NCBI RefSeq assembly: GCF_963082655.1
Contig: NC_081553.1
Location: 48,603,228 to 48,667,227 of the forward strand
Direction: 5' to 3'
Length of the DNA: 64,000 nt
DNA from: Stomoxys calcitrans
Lineage: Eukaryota > Arthropoda > Insecta > Diptera > Muscidae
In this document: positions 10,166 to 21,757 of the stretch, in pieces
Layout: the number at the start of each line of letters is the position of its first letter
Position numbering within the stretch: position 1 is the first letter of the stretch
Translations under genes and position numbers: made by a program
Notes under the pieces: generated by a model
Databases searched by the model: none
What the model saw: only the letters and a program-made list of their open reading frames with translations
Told to the model about the DNA's origin: nothing

Positions 10166-13018
10166 AACCTTGTCTGGCGAAAACGATTTTCTATGAAAAT
10201 TTCTCTGACGAAAACCATTTTCTTAGAAAATTTGTCTGACGAAAACGATTTTGCTAAGACAATTTATCTTAAAAAATTTTTCGTTAGAAAAAATTTTCTT
10301 AGAAAATTTTTCGTCAGACAAATTTTCTTAGAAAATTTTTCGTCAGACAAATTTTCGTTAGAAAATTTTTCGTCAGACAAATTTTCGTTAGAAAATTTTT
10401 CGTCCGGAAAATTTTTTTAGAAAATTTTTCGTCAGACAAATTTTCTTAGAAAATCGTTTTCGTCAGACAAATTTTCTTAGAAAATCGTTTTCGTCAGACA
10501 AATTTTCTTAGAAAATTTTTCGTCAGACAAGTTTTCTTAGAAAATCGTTTTCGTCAGACAAGTTTTCTTAGAAAATCGTTTTCGTCAGACAAGTTTTCTT
10601 AGAAAATCGTTTTCGTCAGACAAGTTTTCTTAGAAAATTTTTCGTCAGACAAGTTTTCTTAGAAAATCGTTTTCGTCAGACAAGTTTTCTTAGAAAATTT
10701 TTCGTCAGACAAGTTTTCTTAGAAAATTTTTCGTCAGACAATTTTTCTTAGAAAATTTTTCGTCAGACAAGTTTTCTTAGAAAATTTTTCGTCAGACAAG
10801 TTTTCTTAGAAAATTTTTCGTCAGACAAGTTTTCTTAGAAAATTTTTCGTCAGACAAGTTTTCTTAGAAAATTTTTCGTCAGACAAGTTTTCTTAGAAAA
10901 TTTTTCGTCAGACAAGTTTTCTTAGAAAATTTTTCGTCAGACAAGTTTTCTTAGAAAATTTTTCGTCAGACAAGTTTTCTTAGAAAATTTTTCGTCAGAC
11001 AAGTTTTCTTAGAAAATTTTTCGTCAGACAAGTTTTCTTAGAAAATTTTTCGTCAGACAAATTTTCTTAGAAAATCCTTTTCGTCAGACAAATTTTCTTA
11101 GAAAATCCTTTTCGTCAGACAAATTTTCTTAGAAAATCGTTTTCGTCAGACAAATTTTCTTAGAAAATCGTTTTCGTCAGACAAATTTTCTTAGAAAATC
11201 GTTTTCGTCAGACAAATTTTCTTAGAAAATCGTTTTCGTCAGACAAGTTTTCTTAGAAAATCCTTTTCGTCAGACAAGTTTTCTTAGAAAATCCTTTTCG
11301 TCAGACAAGTTTTCTTAGAAAATCCTTTTCGTCAGACAAGTTTTCTTAGAAAATCCTTTTCGTCAGACAAGTTTTCTTAGAAAATCCTTTTCGTCAGACA
11401 AGTTTTCTTAGAAAATCCTTTTCGTCAGACAAGTTTTCTTAGAAAATCCTTTTCGTCAGACAAGTTTTCTTAGAAAATCCTTTTCGTCAGACAAGTTTTC
11501 TTAGAAAATCCTTTTCGTCAGACAAGTTTTCTTAGAAAATCCTTTTCGTCAGACAAGTTTTCTTAGAAAATCCTTTTCGTCAGACAAGTTTTCTTAGAAA
11601 ATCCTTTTCGTCAGACAAGTTTTCTTAGAAAATCCTTTTCGTCAGACAAGTTTTCTTAGAAAATCCTTTTCGTCAGACAAGTTTTCTTAGAAAATCCTTT
11701 TCGTCAGACAAGTTTTCTTAGAAAATCCTTTTCGTCAGACAAGTTTTCTTAGAAAATCCTTTTCGTCAGACAAGTTTTCTTAGAAAATCCTTTTCGTCAG
11801 ACAAGTTTTCTTAGAAAATCCTTTTCGTCAGACAAGTTTTCTTAGAAAATCCTTTTCGTCAGACAAGTTTTCTTAGAAAATCGTTTTCGTCAGACAAGTT
11901 TTCTTAGAAAATCGTTTTCGTCAGACAAGTTTTCTTAGAAAATCCTTTTCGTCAGACAAGTTTTCTTAGAAAATCCTTTTCGTCAGACAAGTTTTCTTAG
12001 AAAATCCTTTTCGTCAGACAAGTTTTCTTAGAAAATCCTTTTCGTCAGACAAGTTTTCTTAGAAAATCCTTTTCGTCAGACAAGTTTTCTTAGAAAATCC
12101 TTTTCGTCAGACAAGTTTTCTTAGAAAATCCTTTTCGTCAGACAAGTTTTCTTAGAAAATCCTTTTCGTCAGACAAGTTTTCTTAGAAAATCCTTTTCGT
12201 CAGACAAGTTTTCTTAGAAAATCCTTTTCGTCAGACAAGTTTTCTTAGAAAATTTTTCGTCAGACTAGTTTTCTTAGAAAATTTTTCGTCAGACAAATTT
12301 TCTTAGAAAATTTTTCGTCAGACAAATTTTCTTAGAAAATTTTTCGTTAGACAAATTTTCTTAGAAAATTTTCCGTCAGACAAATTTTCTTAGAAAATTT
12401 TTCGTCAGACAAATTTTCTTAGAAAATTTTTCGTCAGACAAATTTTCTTAGAAAATTTTTCGTCAGACAAGTTTTCTTAGAAAATTTTTCGTCAGACAAG
12501 TTTTCTTAGAAAATTTTTCGTCAGACAAGTTTTCTTAGAAAATTTTTCGTCAGACAAGTTTTCTTAGAAAATTTTTCGTCAGACAAGTTTTCTTAGAAAA
12601 TTTTTCGTCAGACAAGTTTTCTTAGAAAATTTTTCGTCAGACAAGTTTTCTTAGAAAATTTTTCGTCAGACAAGTTTTCTTAGAAAATTTTTCGTCAGAC
12701 AAGTTTTCTTAGAAAATTTTTCGTCAGACAAGTTTTCTTAGAAAATTTTTCGTCAGACAAGTTTTCTTAGAAAATTTTTCGTCAGACAAGTTTTCTTAGA
12801 AAATTTTTCGTCAGACAAATTTTCTTAGAAAATTTTTCGTCAGACAAATTTTCTTGGAAAATTTTTCGTCAGACAAATTTTCTTAGAAAATCCTTTTCGT
12901 CAGACAAATTTTCTTAGAAAATCCTTTTCGTCAGACAAATTTTCTTAGAAAATCCTTTTCGTCAGACAAATTTTTTTTAGAAAATCGTTTTCGTCAGACA
13001 AATTTTCTTAGAAAATTG
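10166..13018. repeat. 2.85-kb minisatellite of 29/31-bp units
   Basis: A head-to-tail array, unit core TTTTCTTAGAAAA + TTTTTCGTCAGACAAG, about 95 copies. Two unit lengths occur: 29 bp (AAAATTTTTCGTCAG) and 31 bp (AAAATCCTTTTCGTCAG or AAAATCGTTTTCGTCAG). Variants sit in blocks. Mixed, degenerate units are at 10166-10690; 29-bp units with AAG at 10690-11060; 31-bp CGTTTT and CCTTTT units at about 11060-12240, where the CCTTTT type forms a long uniform run; 29-bp units at 12240-12880; and 31-bp units again at the right end. Each unit contains the small palindrome TTTTCTTAGAAAA. The open frame at 10193-10420 is just the repeat translated. The array ends at the family D boundary. Confidence 0.95.
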
Positions 13019-14391
13019 GTTTGCAAATTCGTTTTCTAATCTCAAATACCTTTCATTTGAACCACATATTGGCATGGTCGAATAATTTGACACTTTGGGG
13101 GGTGTTTTGGGAAAGGGATGATGCCCTAAATACATGGTCCTACATTTGGATATCAAATTAGTATTCTACTCCCAAATATCTTTATTGGCGCCCCATATAG
13201 CGATGGTAAAAAATTTTTGTTTGTGGGGTATTTTGGGAATCGGGTAGACCCCCAGTAAATTGTTGCCGAAAGTGGGTATCCATTCTTTCTCTGCCCCCAA
13301 TGCCTCTCATTTAAGTCCCACATTGACATGGTAAGTGAATATACCCGATTTAGGGGTGTTTTGGGGAGTGGGGTGGTGCCCCAATCAATAAGCCCTGAAA
13401 ATATATCAGCCACGTGCTCTTTTCTCATATATATGAACCCCATATTGCCATTGGCCTCAAATGTGGGTTTCAAATTTGTTTTCTAATCTCAAATACCATT
13501 CACTTAAACCCCTTATTGAAAAAGCCAGTAAATATGTCCGGTTTGAGGTATGGGTACCAAAAGCTATGAATATCGAGCTCCACTGTCTTGAAGACCCAAA
13601 TTGTCTTGGTGAGGAAATGCGTCCTACTTGGGCGTTGTTATGGTGGTGGGACATCCCCTAGACAGTTGGTCCCGAATGTTGATGTTAGATTCATGGTCTG
13701 CTTCCAAATACCCTTCATTTGAGCTCCATTTTTCCATAGTCGGCAAACATAACAGGTTTGGGGGATGGGGCGGCCACTCAATGACTTGGCTTTGAAAATA
13801 TATATCAGATTCGTGTTCTACTCTAAACTACCTCTTATTTGAGCCTCATATTGCAATGGTCAGCAAATACCTCCTATTTGGATGGTGTTATGAGGGTGGG
13901 ATGGCCTCATAGTCTTTTTCCCCGAACATTGATATCAGATTCGTTTTCTACTCGCAAATACCTTTCATTTGAGTTCCATATTACCATGGTCGGTAAATAT
14001 GTCCGATTTGGCTTGGGGGTCCCCCTAGCACTTGGTCCGACAATTGGATATCAGATACGTTTTCTTATCCTAAATACCTTTCATTTGAGTCCCATATTGT
14101 CCTTATTGGTGTATATATATATTTGGTAGGTTCTGGGGTGGGGCGCTCACCCTAGGTACCCCATCCGAAATTTGGATACCAAATATGTGTTTGTAGATTG
14201 CTATAATGAGCACACAAAATTTCGCTTAAATAGACACATCTCCTAGATCTGGCGTTTCTGAAAATAAGGGTAAAGGGCAGGGTCCGCTCCCCCTTCAGAT
14301 ATCAAAATATGTAGTGCCCTATTTTCACCACGGTTCAGTCGTTTCTGAGTCTATAGGGAACACACAAACAAACAAATACAAATTGATTTTT
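13019..14391 (+). repeat. Family D array
   Basis: About nine diverged units of roughly 130-150 bp. The recurring words are TACCTTTCATTTGAG(C/T)CCCATATTG, GGTCGGTAAATATGTCCG, GGGGTGGGGCGG and ATATCAGATTCGTTTTCTAC. The right end carries the family D terminal motif in reverse (GTTTCTGAGTCTATAGGGAA, CAAACAAACAAAT). Short open frames (13153-13473, 13461-13661, 13839-14129) are repeat-derived. Confidence 0.8.
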
Positions 14392-16198
14392 ATCCCTTCA
14401 CCATAAGATAGGGGTGTACTAATTTCGTCATTCTGTTTGTAACTCTTCGAAATATTCGTCTAGGAGTATATATATTCTTGATCATTGTGACATTTTGAGT
14501 GGAACTAGCCATGTCCGTCCATCTGTCCGTCCGGCCGTATATCTGTCGAAAGCACACTAACTTTCGAAGGAGTAAAGCTAGCCGCTTGAAATTTTGTACA
14601 AATTCTTCTTATTAGTGTAGGTCAGTTGGGATTGTAAATGGGCTATATCGGTCCACGTTTTGATATAGCTGCCATATAAACCGATCTGGGGTCTTGCCTT
14701 TTTGAGCCTCTAGAGGACGCAATTACTATCCGATTTGGCTGAAATTTTACACGAGGTGTTTTATTATGATTTCCAACAACTATGCTGAGTATGGCTGAAA
14801 TCGGTCCATAGCTTAATATAGCTGCCATATAAACCGATCTGGGATCTTGAGTTCTTGAGCCGCTAGAGTGCACAATTCTTATCCGATTTGGCTGAAATTT
14901 TGCGTGAGGTGTTTTGTTATGACTTTCAACAACTACGCTGAGTATGGCTGAAATCGCTTCATAGCCTAATATAGCTGCCATATAAACCGATCTGGGGTCT
15001 TGACTGCTTGAGCCGATAGAGGGCACAATTATTATCTGATTGCGCTGAAGTTTTGCGTGAGGTGTTTTGTTATGACTTCCAACAACTGTATTAAGAATGG
15101 TTAACATCGGTCCATAGCCTGATATAGCTGCCATATAAACCGATCTGGGATCTTGACTTCTTGAGCCGCTAGAGGGCAAAATTATTATCCGATTTGGTTG
15201 AAATTTTGCATGAGGTTTTTTATTATGACTTTCAACAACTCTGCTGAGTATGGCTGAAATCGATCCATAGCCTAATATAGCTGCCATATAAACCGATCTG
15301 GGGTCTTGACTTTTTGAGCCTCTAGAGGACGCAATTCTTATCTGATTTCGTTGAAATTTTGCTTGAGGTGTTTTGTTATGACTTCCAACAACTGTATTAA
15401 GAATGGTTCAAATCGGTCCATAAACTGATATAGCTGCCATATATACCGATCTGGGGTCTTGACTTCTTGAGCCGCTAGAGGGCACCATTCTGATCTGATT
15501 TCGCTGAAATTTCGCATGAGGTGTTTTATTATGACTTCCAATAACTATGCTGAGTATGGTTGAAATCGGTCTATAGCCTAATATAACTGCCATATAAACC
15601 GATCTGGGGTCTTGACTTTTTGATCCTCTAGAGGGCGCAGTTACTATCCGATTTGGCTGAAATTTTGCAAGAGTTGTTTTGTTATGACTTCCAACGACTG
15701 TGCTGAGTATGGTTGAAATCGGTCTATAACCTAATATAGCTGCCATATAAACCGATCTGGGGTCTTGACTGTTTTGAGCCACTAGAGGGCGCAATAATTA
15801 TCCGATTTAGCTGAAATTTTGTACATAGGCTTCTCTTATGACAATGCAGCTTCCCTATAAACCGATCTCCCTATTTTACTTCTTCAGCCCCTAAAGCGCG
15901 CAATTCTTACTAGATTTGGCTGAAATTTTACACAATGACATCTACTATGGTCTCCAATGTTCAGTTCAATTATGATCCGAAATGAACCATAACTTGATAT
16001 TGTTCCATGTTTGTCTTAAAAGAGATACCGTGGCAAGAGCTTGACAAATGCGATCCATGGTGGAGGGTATGTAAGATTCGGCCCGGCCGAACACGCTTTT
16101 ACTTGTTATATATAAGATGGGGTCCTAGATCAATATTTTCAGGTGTTACAAACGGAAAGACTAGATTAATATACCCCCTCCTATGGTGGTGGGTATAA
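14392..16198 (+). repeat. Family A element, near complete, plus truncated inverted end
   Basis: Left hairpin end (ACCCTTCACCATAAGATAGG, then the leader GTCATTCTGTTTGTAAC), then about nine 153-bp units, then the right end (CCATGGTGGAGGGTATGTAAG, TTCGGCCCGGCCGAAC, CTTTTACTTGTT) near 16107. Bases 16108-16198 are a second, inverted left end (ATACCCCCTCCTATGGTGGT). Because 153 is divisible by three, a 214-codon frame stays open on the minus strand (14643-15287) with a 51-residue period; I treat it as an artefact. Confidence 0.85.
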
Positions 16199-18108
16199 AA
16201 ATGTTACCAAAATCTTTCCACCTAAACATTTTTGTTTATTGATTGTTTTTCTCCTTCATTTTAATTCACAGCATTTGTTTTCATTATTTGGGGATTTTGT
16301 TAATCTCCAGAGTTATTAATTTTACCTAAACCTTGAAAACTTGTTTCCAAATCTAGGCAAAAGAACATCAAGTCATGATGTCGAAACCAGAAATTACAAT
16401 CATTTATTACACACTTGCCTTGGTTTGCTTGCGAGAGTGAAAACAAAAAATAAAGCAACAAAAAATCTGTTGCGGAAAGCAAGAAAGAAAATTATAAAAT
16501 CAATCATAATCGGATAATTTAAAATTAATTTTTTTTGCTCCCTTCGATGAGCACATACAGAAAGAATGAAAAACCCATTTACAGGGAAAGCTGTTGTCAG
16601 AAAAATGAAATTTCAGTATGCCAGCCTTGCTGGCGAAAAAACGCTACAGCAGCAACTACCAAAGGCTAGAGCAGCAAGCAGCAACAGTAACAGCAATGAT
16701 TAATGATTTATTATTTGCTCAGAGCAAACCAACAGCAATCAGAACAATGAAATCCGTTAAACCCACCGGAAAAAGTGTTATGGTAATCTATAGCCAAAGA
16801 TAAATTATACGAAATTCCAAACTCCAATGCCAGCCAAGGAGCCAAACAGCCATTCATTCATGCCAGGGAGGAGGTAGGTGGGTCTACTGTAAATTACAGG
16901 GTAGCTGAATCGTTTGAAAGAGAGAAAAATACCAAGGAATAACAAAAAAACCCAGTTTATAAAAACATGCAAATGGTGTTTCTACCTACGAGCAGACGAG
17001 CAGCTTATGCATTGCGTTTCATTGACTGGGAAAAAATTATTAAAAAAAAAATAATTTTCAACCACAAAATATGAACGTTAATAAATTAACTTGGTTTCAC
17101 AGGTTAATGCTCCATTAAGCATAGCATCGAAGGTGTCAGAATTCAGTTAAATACGTTACGGGCTCTTAAAACTGTATCTGCGAAATGAAGATTTCGCAAT
17201 AGGCAACCAATTAGAGAAACACCATGACGAACTGATTTGAAAACAATCCCAGAAGGTTATACACTCAAAGAAAAGGAAACTTTTCTCAAGACTTTTAAGG
17301 CTTACATTTTTTTTAATTCTTGGTCTAGACAGTAGATAAATGAAACGGCATGTCTTGCTCAACAACATAATCCCTTCTTATTGTGGCATCGTTTTTTTTT
17401 TATGTTTTATCTGCACCATGTTAGCCATGTTTGGCCACAATGCATGCAGCCCGTGCACACATTTTCCACTATCTGCTCCCACAACAAACGGTACAACCGG
17501 GCATGACCATAAATTAACCCATAAATAATTTTAATAAAAATCCTCAGCTTTTGTGTGGTTGCATATTTAATAAATCAATCACTTATGCCACAGCCAAGGG
17601 GAAGAGGGGGTCCGGGAGTTCAACATTAAGCCACGAACGTGGCATACAGCAAGAGAATGCACATAATGGGCAACATATGTACGAACGTAAAGCAATAAAG
17701 CGCCTCTATAGATACAAGTTAAAAAGCTATCATAGATACGTTGCGGTAAACACACACACACACACACTCGTACACTTCTATAGTTTATGCACAAAAGTAT
17801 AGTAGAATGTATAAATAATTATCGACGAAAAAAAGTTGTATACACATTAAACTTAAATTTAAAGTTTGTGAGGATGAGCGCACACACTTTGGTTATTTTT
17901 TTGATTTTGTTAATTTTTTTTTTTAATATTCTTGCACATGTATATGGTACATTCCATTGATGTATGTAAAACAAATACCATATTACAGGGGCGTAGAGAA
18001 CGCAGGGATTTTTAGGGGGTTTAAATTTTTGTTATGTTTTTGAACAAAAAAAAAAATCTGGTAGAAGGCTGGTACATTAGGAATCTCGTTATGATATTCA
18101 ATGTATTT
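16199..18108. other. Gene-free AT-rich stretch with a CA microsatellite
   Basis: No supported gene. Short frames at 16618-16803 and 17551-17802 have no recognisable domain. A (CA)n microsatellite of about nine repeats lies at 17750-17767. There are scattered A/T homopolymers. The stretch may be intergenic or part of a large intron; the sequence alone does not say. Confidence 0.5.
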
Positions 18109-18561
18109 TTATACTCTACACCACTACTGTGGTACAACGTTTTATAAGTTTGTGCATTTGTTTGCAACGCTATGAGGGAAAAGAGCCATATCCATAGTTG
18201 AGTATACCGATCGGCTTAGAATCACTTCCTGATTCAATTTAGCCATGTCCGTCTGTCTGTCTGGCCCTGAATTCTTTTGATCAAGGTACAGGTCGCATTT
18301 ATTGTCCGATTGTCATGAAATCTTTCACATGTCACTTCATTGGCTCAAGGACGAATGCTATTGATTTTGGAAAAAAATCGGTTCAGATTTAGATATAGAT
18401 CCCATATATATCTTTCATCCAATATGACCTTTTAAGGCTGTAGGAGCCACAATTTTTGTCCGGTCTTTACAAAATTTAGTAGGAAGTGTTTTGTTTGACA
18501 TCTAAATATGCCTGCAAAATTTCATGAAAATCGGTCCAGATTTAGATATAGCTCTCATATA

Positions 18562-18798
18562 TTGGGTTGCCCAAAAAGTAATTGCGGATTTTTCATATAG
18601 TCGGCGTTGAAAAATTTTTTCACAGCTTGTGACTCTGTAATTGCATTCTTTCTTCTGTCAGTTATCAGCTGTTACTTTTAGCTTGCTTTAGAAAAAAAGT
18701 GTAAAAAAGGTGTATTTGATTAAAGTTCATTCTAAGTTTTATTAAATATGCATTTACTTTCTTTTAAAAAATCCGCAATTACTTTTTGGGCAACCCAA
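18562..18798 (+). mobile_element. Mariner-type MITE, 237 bp
   Basis: The terminal inverted repeats TTGGGTTGCCCAAAAAGTAA and TTACTTTTTGGGCAACCCAA are perfect over at least 30 bp and flanked by TA on both sides (18560-18561 and 18799-18800), the mariner target duplication. The interior is AT-rich and non-coding. A second full copy in the opposite orientation is at 44990-45225. Confidence 0.93.
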
Positions 18799-19049
18799 TA
18801 TATATTTCATCCGATATGGCCTTTTAAGGCTGTAGAAGCCACATCGTCTTAACGTCACAACGTAATCAGTTTAGATTTAGATATAGCTCCCACATATATC
18901 TTTCATCCGATATCGCCTTTTAATGCTCTAGAAGCCACAATTTAGGTCCGTTCTTTACAAAATTTTGCAGAAGGTAGTTTACTTGAGGTCTTAGTGTGCA
19001 TGCGAAATTTCATGAAAATTGGTCTAGATTGAGATATAGCTCTCATATA

Positions 19050-19100
19050 TTGGGTTGCACAAAAAGTAAAAAATCCGCAGTTACTTTTTGGGCAACCCAA
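19050..19100. mobile_element. Minimal 51-bp remnant of the same MITE
   Basis: Only the two terminal repeats remain, almost back to back: TTGGGTTGCACAAAAAGTAA then TTACTTTTTGGGCAACCCAA, again between TA dinucleotides. The whole interior is deleted. The insertion point in the surrounding family C unit is the same as for the copy at 18562. Confidence 0.88.
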
Positions 19101-19238
19101 TATTTCATACGATATGGCCTTTTAAAGCGGTAGAAGCCATAATTTTGGTCCGATCTTTACAAAATTTAGCAGGAAGTGTTTTATTTGATATCTTAACGCG
19201 TGTGAAAAATTTCGTCAAAATCAGTCCAGATTTAGATA

Positions 19239-19768
19239 TAACAAGTAAAAGCGTGCTAAGTTCGGCCGGGCCGAATCCTATATACCCTCCACCACGGATA
19301 GCATTTGTTGAGTTTTTTTCCCGGCATCTCTTCTTAGGCAAAAAAGGAGATAAGAAAAGATTTGCTCTGCTATTAGTGCGATATAAAGATATGGTCCGGT
19401 TTGGACCACAATTAAATTATATGTTGGAGACCTGTGTAAAATGTCAGCCAATTCGAATAAGAATTGCGTCCTTTGGGGGCTCAAGAAGTAAAATAGAGAG
19501 ATCAATTTATATGGGAGCTTTATCGGGCTATTGACAGATTCAGACCATAATAAACACGAATGTTGATGGTCATGAGGAAATACGTCGTACAAAATTTAAG
19601 GCAAATTGGATAATAATTGCGACCTCTGGAGGCTCAAGAAGTCAAGATCCCAGATCGGTTTATATGGCAGCTATATCAGGTTACGAACCGATTTGAACCA
19701 TACTTGACACAGTTGTTGGATATTATAACAAAATACTACGTCTAGAGGCTAAAGAATTCAAGACCTCC
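19239..19768 (-). repeat. Family A element, reverse orientation, truncated
   Basis: Begins with AACAAGTAAAAGCGTGCTAA, TTCGGCCGGGCCGAA and ACCCTCCACCACGG (right end read backwards). It continues with the single-copy right-hand module and about one and a half 153-bp units (ATATGGCAGCTATATCAGG), stopping at CTCTAGAGGC-like sequence near 19768 where other DNA begins. Confidence 0.8.
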
Positions 19769-19949
19769 TATAGATGTGGGTGCCTTAGCACCTGTAGTCG
19801 AGAGTAATGCTTCAAGCGCACAACTAGTCGTCACACTAATTAATGAGGAAGAGATGGATAAACGAGAGGGATGTACAGTTCGTCCCCAGACTTTAAGTAA
19901 AGGTGTTGTTTCTAACTCGGATTCAGACACCGACTGTGTCAATGAAAGG
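19769..19949 (+). other. Unidentified coding-like fragment preceding a LINE
   Basis: An open frame (19776-19961) rich in Ser, Val, Glu and Asp (for example SNASSAQLVVTLINEEEMDK, SNSDSDTDCVNE). Base composition is more coding-like than the flanks. It may be an ORF1 piece of the LINE that follows, but it is not in frame with the RT part and shows no diagnostic motif. Confidence 0.3.
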
Positions 19950-21412
19950 TCAAATACTTAGGTGTGATCTTGGAAAAGAAATTGAATTGGAAGTGTCACA
20001 TTCAGGAGAAGGCTCACAGATATTGGCCACTATGTAGACGGACCGTAGGCTCAAAATGGGGCCTGAATCCGCGGATAGTCCACTGGCTCTACAGGAGCGT
20101 GATTAGACCAATACTTACTTACGCCTCAGTAGTTTGGTGGACTGCTATGGAGAAAAATTGCAACATAAGGACCATACAACAGGTTCATAGAACATGTTGT
20201 CTCGGTATAGGCGGAGCGATGAGGACCACGCCCACTAGGGCACTGGAGACTATTCTAGATATCCGACCCATTGACATACAGATTAAGTGTGAGGCAGCCA
20301 CTGGGGCAATGAGACTTAAGGCGATGGGAGAATGGATTGAGGATGGGAGCACCTCATACCATCGCAGTATAATCGAGGCGACGTTAGGAAACTTGGAAGG
20401 AAGGGAAGAGCTTTCCGTTCGGATACCTGAGATGAACCTTGAGGTCGAGTGCGAGGCAGTGCTGTCAGCGGCACAGTCTTCGATTGACTGAACTCTAGTA
20501 TTGCCACCTGGAAGATCATGTTACACGGATGGATCAAAGCTAGAGGACAGAGTGGGCCTGGGGGTTTACATTGAGAACCCGGGGCAGAGATCTGCTTTAG
20601 ACTGCCTGACCCTGCAGGCGAAGATCCGGACGATCGCGGAATGCGTGAAGTTGTGTAGTGCTAACGCGATGACGTCGAGTGCAATAAAAACCAGGAAGGT
20701 TCGGTCACGAATAGTCTTGCAGTGTAGGAAGGAGATAAACGCCTTCTCTGAGGATGGGAAAATCCGCATCGTTTAGGTGCCGGGCCATAACGGAGTAAGG
20801 GGAAATGAAAGGGCAGACGATTTGGCGGTGAAGGTCAGAGGACTGCCGTCAAGAAACTTGATTAACCCGAAGCTTTCGGGTCGATGCAGTCCGAGTTAAA
20901 GGAGGGGGCGACGAATGCGCATGGAACATTGAGGAACAGCGAAACGGTCGGTAGGACGGCGAAAATCCTATGGGGCGATCCAGATCGTGAGAAGACGAGG
21001 CTATTACTGAAAGGGAGCAAGAAGGAGGTCAGTATAGCTATTGGTATCATAACGGGACACATAGAATTACGATCTCACTTATGTAAAATCGGGGCGGCAA
21101 GTGATAGCATGTGCAGGGCATGCGGCGAAGATGATGATGAGACGTTGGAGTATTTCCTTTGTCATTGCCCGGCTTTCGCGTCTTACAGATACCGGCACTA
21201 TGGACATGAATCAACTTAGGGGGAGTGGGAGTATTGAAAACAATTAAGAATTTTGTAAGTAGCACGAAATTCCTAACTTACAATTTTATTTTTAGAGGTT
21301 ACTTTATAGTTTTTAGAGCGCACAACAAGCCGATTACTGGCTTAGGTGTATGTCCATAGTGGCATGGGACGGATTAATATCTGCACCATCTTTTCAACCT
21401 AACCTAACCTAA
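19950..21412 (+). pseudogene. LINE 3' half: RT thumb, RNase H, C-terminal zinc-finger-like region
   Basis: Starts in frame at VKYLGVILEKKLNWKCHI, typical of the end of a non-LTR RT, then GLNPRIVHWLYRSVIRPILT and TYASVVWW. After a stop at 20491, an RNase H domain begins (CYTDGSKLEDRVGLGVY near 20520). The conserved tryptophan before VPGHNGVRGNERADDLA is a TAG stop (about 20775). A C-terminal block ends with CRACGEDDDETLEYFLCHCP (21111-21170), a Cys/His pattern usual at the end of such ORF2 proteins. The 3' end is CCTAACCTAACCTAAA at about 21412. The 5' part is missing. The combination of RT and RNase H points to the I/LOA/R1 side of the LINE tree (inference). It is dead. Confidence 0.85.
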
Positions 21413-21419
21413 AGTAATC

Positions 21420-21757
21420 GGTCAATAAATGGGTCTTCAATGGCTTCAGATCCATAATCGGCAGATCGGTCAAAATGGCAGCTATATCTTAATGCGCTCC
21501 GATATAGGTTCTTAAAGAAATGAGAAAAATAGATCTCCTTCTGATCGCCACTGCGTGACACACACAGAAGGTGTTTTTTTTTTTTTGCAACAGCTGTTGC
21601 CGGCAACCTTCAGTCTGTCAGTATGTTTTCTGATAAGACAGTGAAGTGTAATGACGGACACACTGACTGGGACGTCTTTTTTGGCCAGTGCCCGCAAAGC
21701 GGTAGAACTCTTCAAGTCTAGATTAGGCCACCTCGAAATGTAGATCTGCGACCCCAT
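21420..21757 (-). pseudogene. LINE C-terminal fragment, opposite orientation
   Basis: Minus-strand translation gives STALRALAKKDVPVSVSVIT, LHCLIRKHTDRLKVAGNSCC and, after a poly-T interruption at about 21577-21588, WRSEGDLFFSF-like and FFKNLYRSAL-like pieces. This is the pattern of the C-terminal end of RNase H-containing LINEs (ITGHC...H...RSC). It lies tail to tail with the + strand LINE ending at 21412. Short and degraded; moderate confidence. Confidence 0.5.

Larger units (their letters stand above)
18109..19238 (+). repeat. Family C element with two mariner MITE insertions
   Basis: It starts with ATACTCTACACCACTACTGTGGTAC, the family C end, then a leader with GCCATGTCCGTCTGTCTGTC. It continues as units with GATATAGATCCCATATATAT or GATATAGCTCTCATATATTG, TTTCATCCGATATGGCCTTT and TTAAGGCTGTAGAAGCC. 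Two MITE copies lie at the same unit position (18562-18798 and 19050-19100). The element is replaced at about 19239 by the start of a reversed family A element. Confidence 0.75.

Noticed and set aside
10193..10420. 75-codon frame at the start of the minisatellite
   Set aside because: It is translated repeat DNA (FSSDKFSLEN repeated), open only because of base composition.
10166..13018. CRISPR-like array
   Set aside because: Units are contiguous with no unique spacers, the host is an animal nuclear genome and no cas genes are present.
14643..15794. Long minus-strand frames with repeated MAAISGYGPISTILS-type segments, as a possible repeat-protein gene
   Set aside because: They follow exactly the 153-bp non-coding family A unit, appear in every A copy, and are broken wherever a unit has an indel.
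17551..17802. 83-codon frame around the CA microsatellite
   Set aside because: It ends in a CA-derived Thr-His run, lacks any motif and has an overlapping mirror frame on the other strand.
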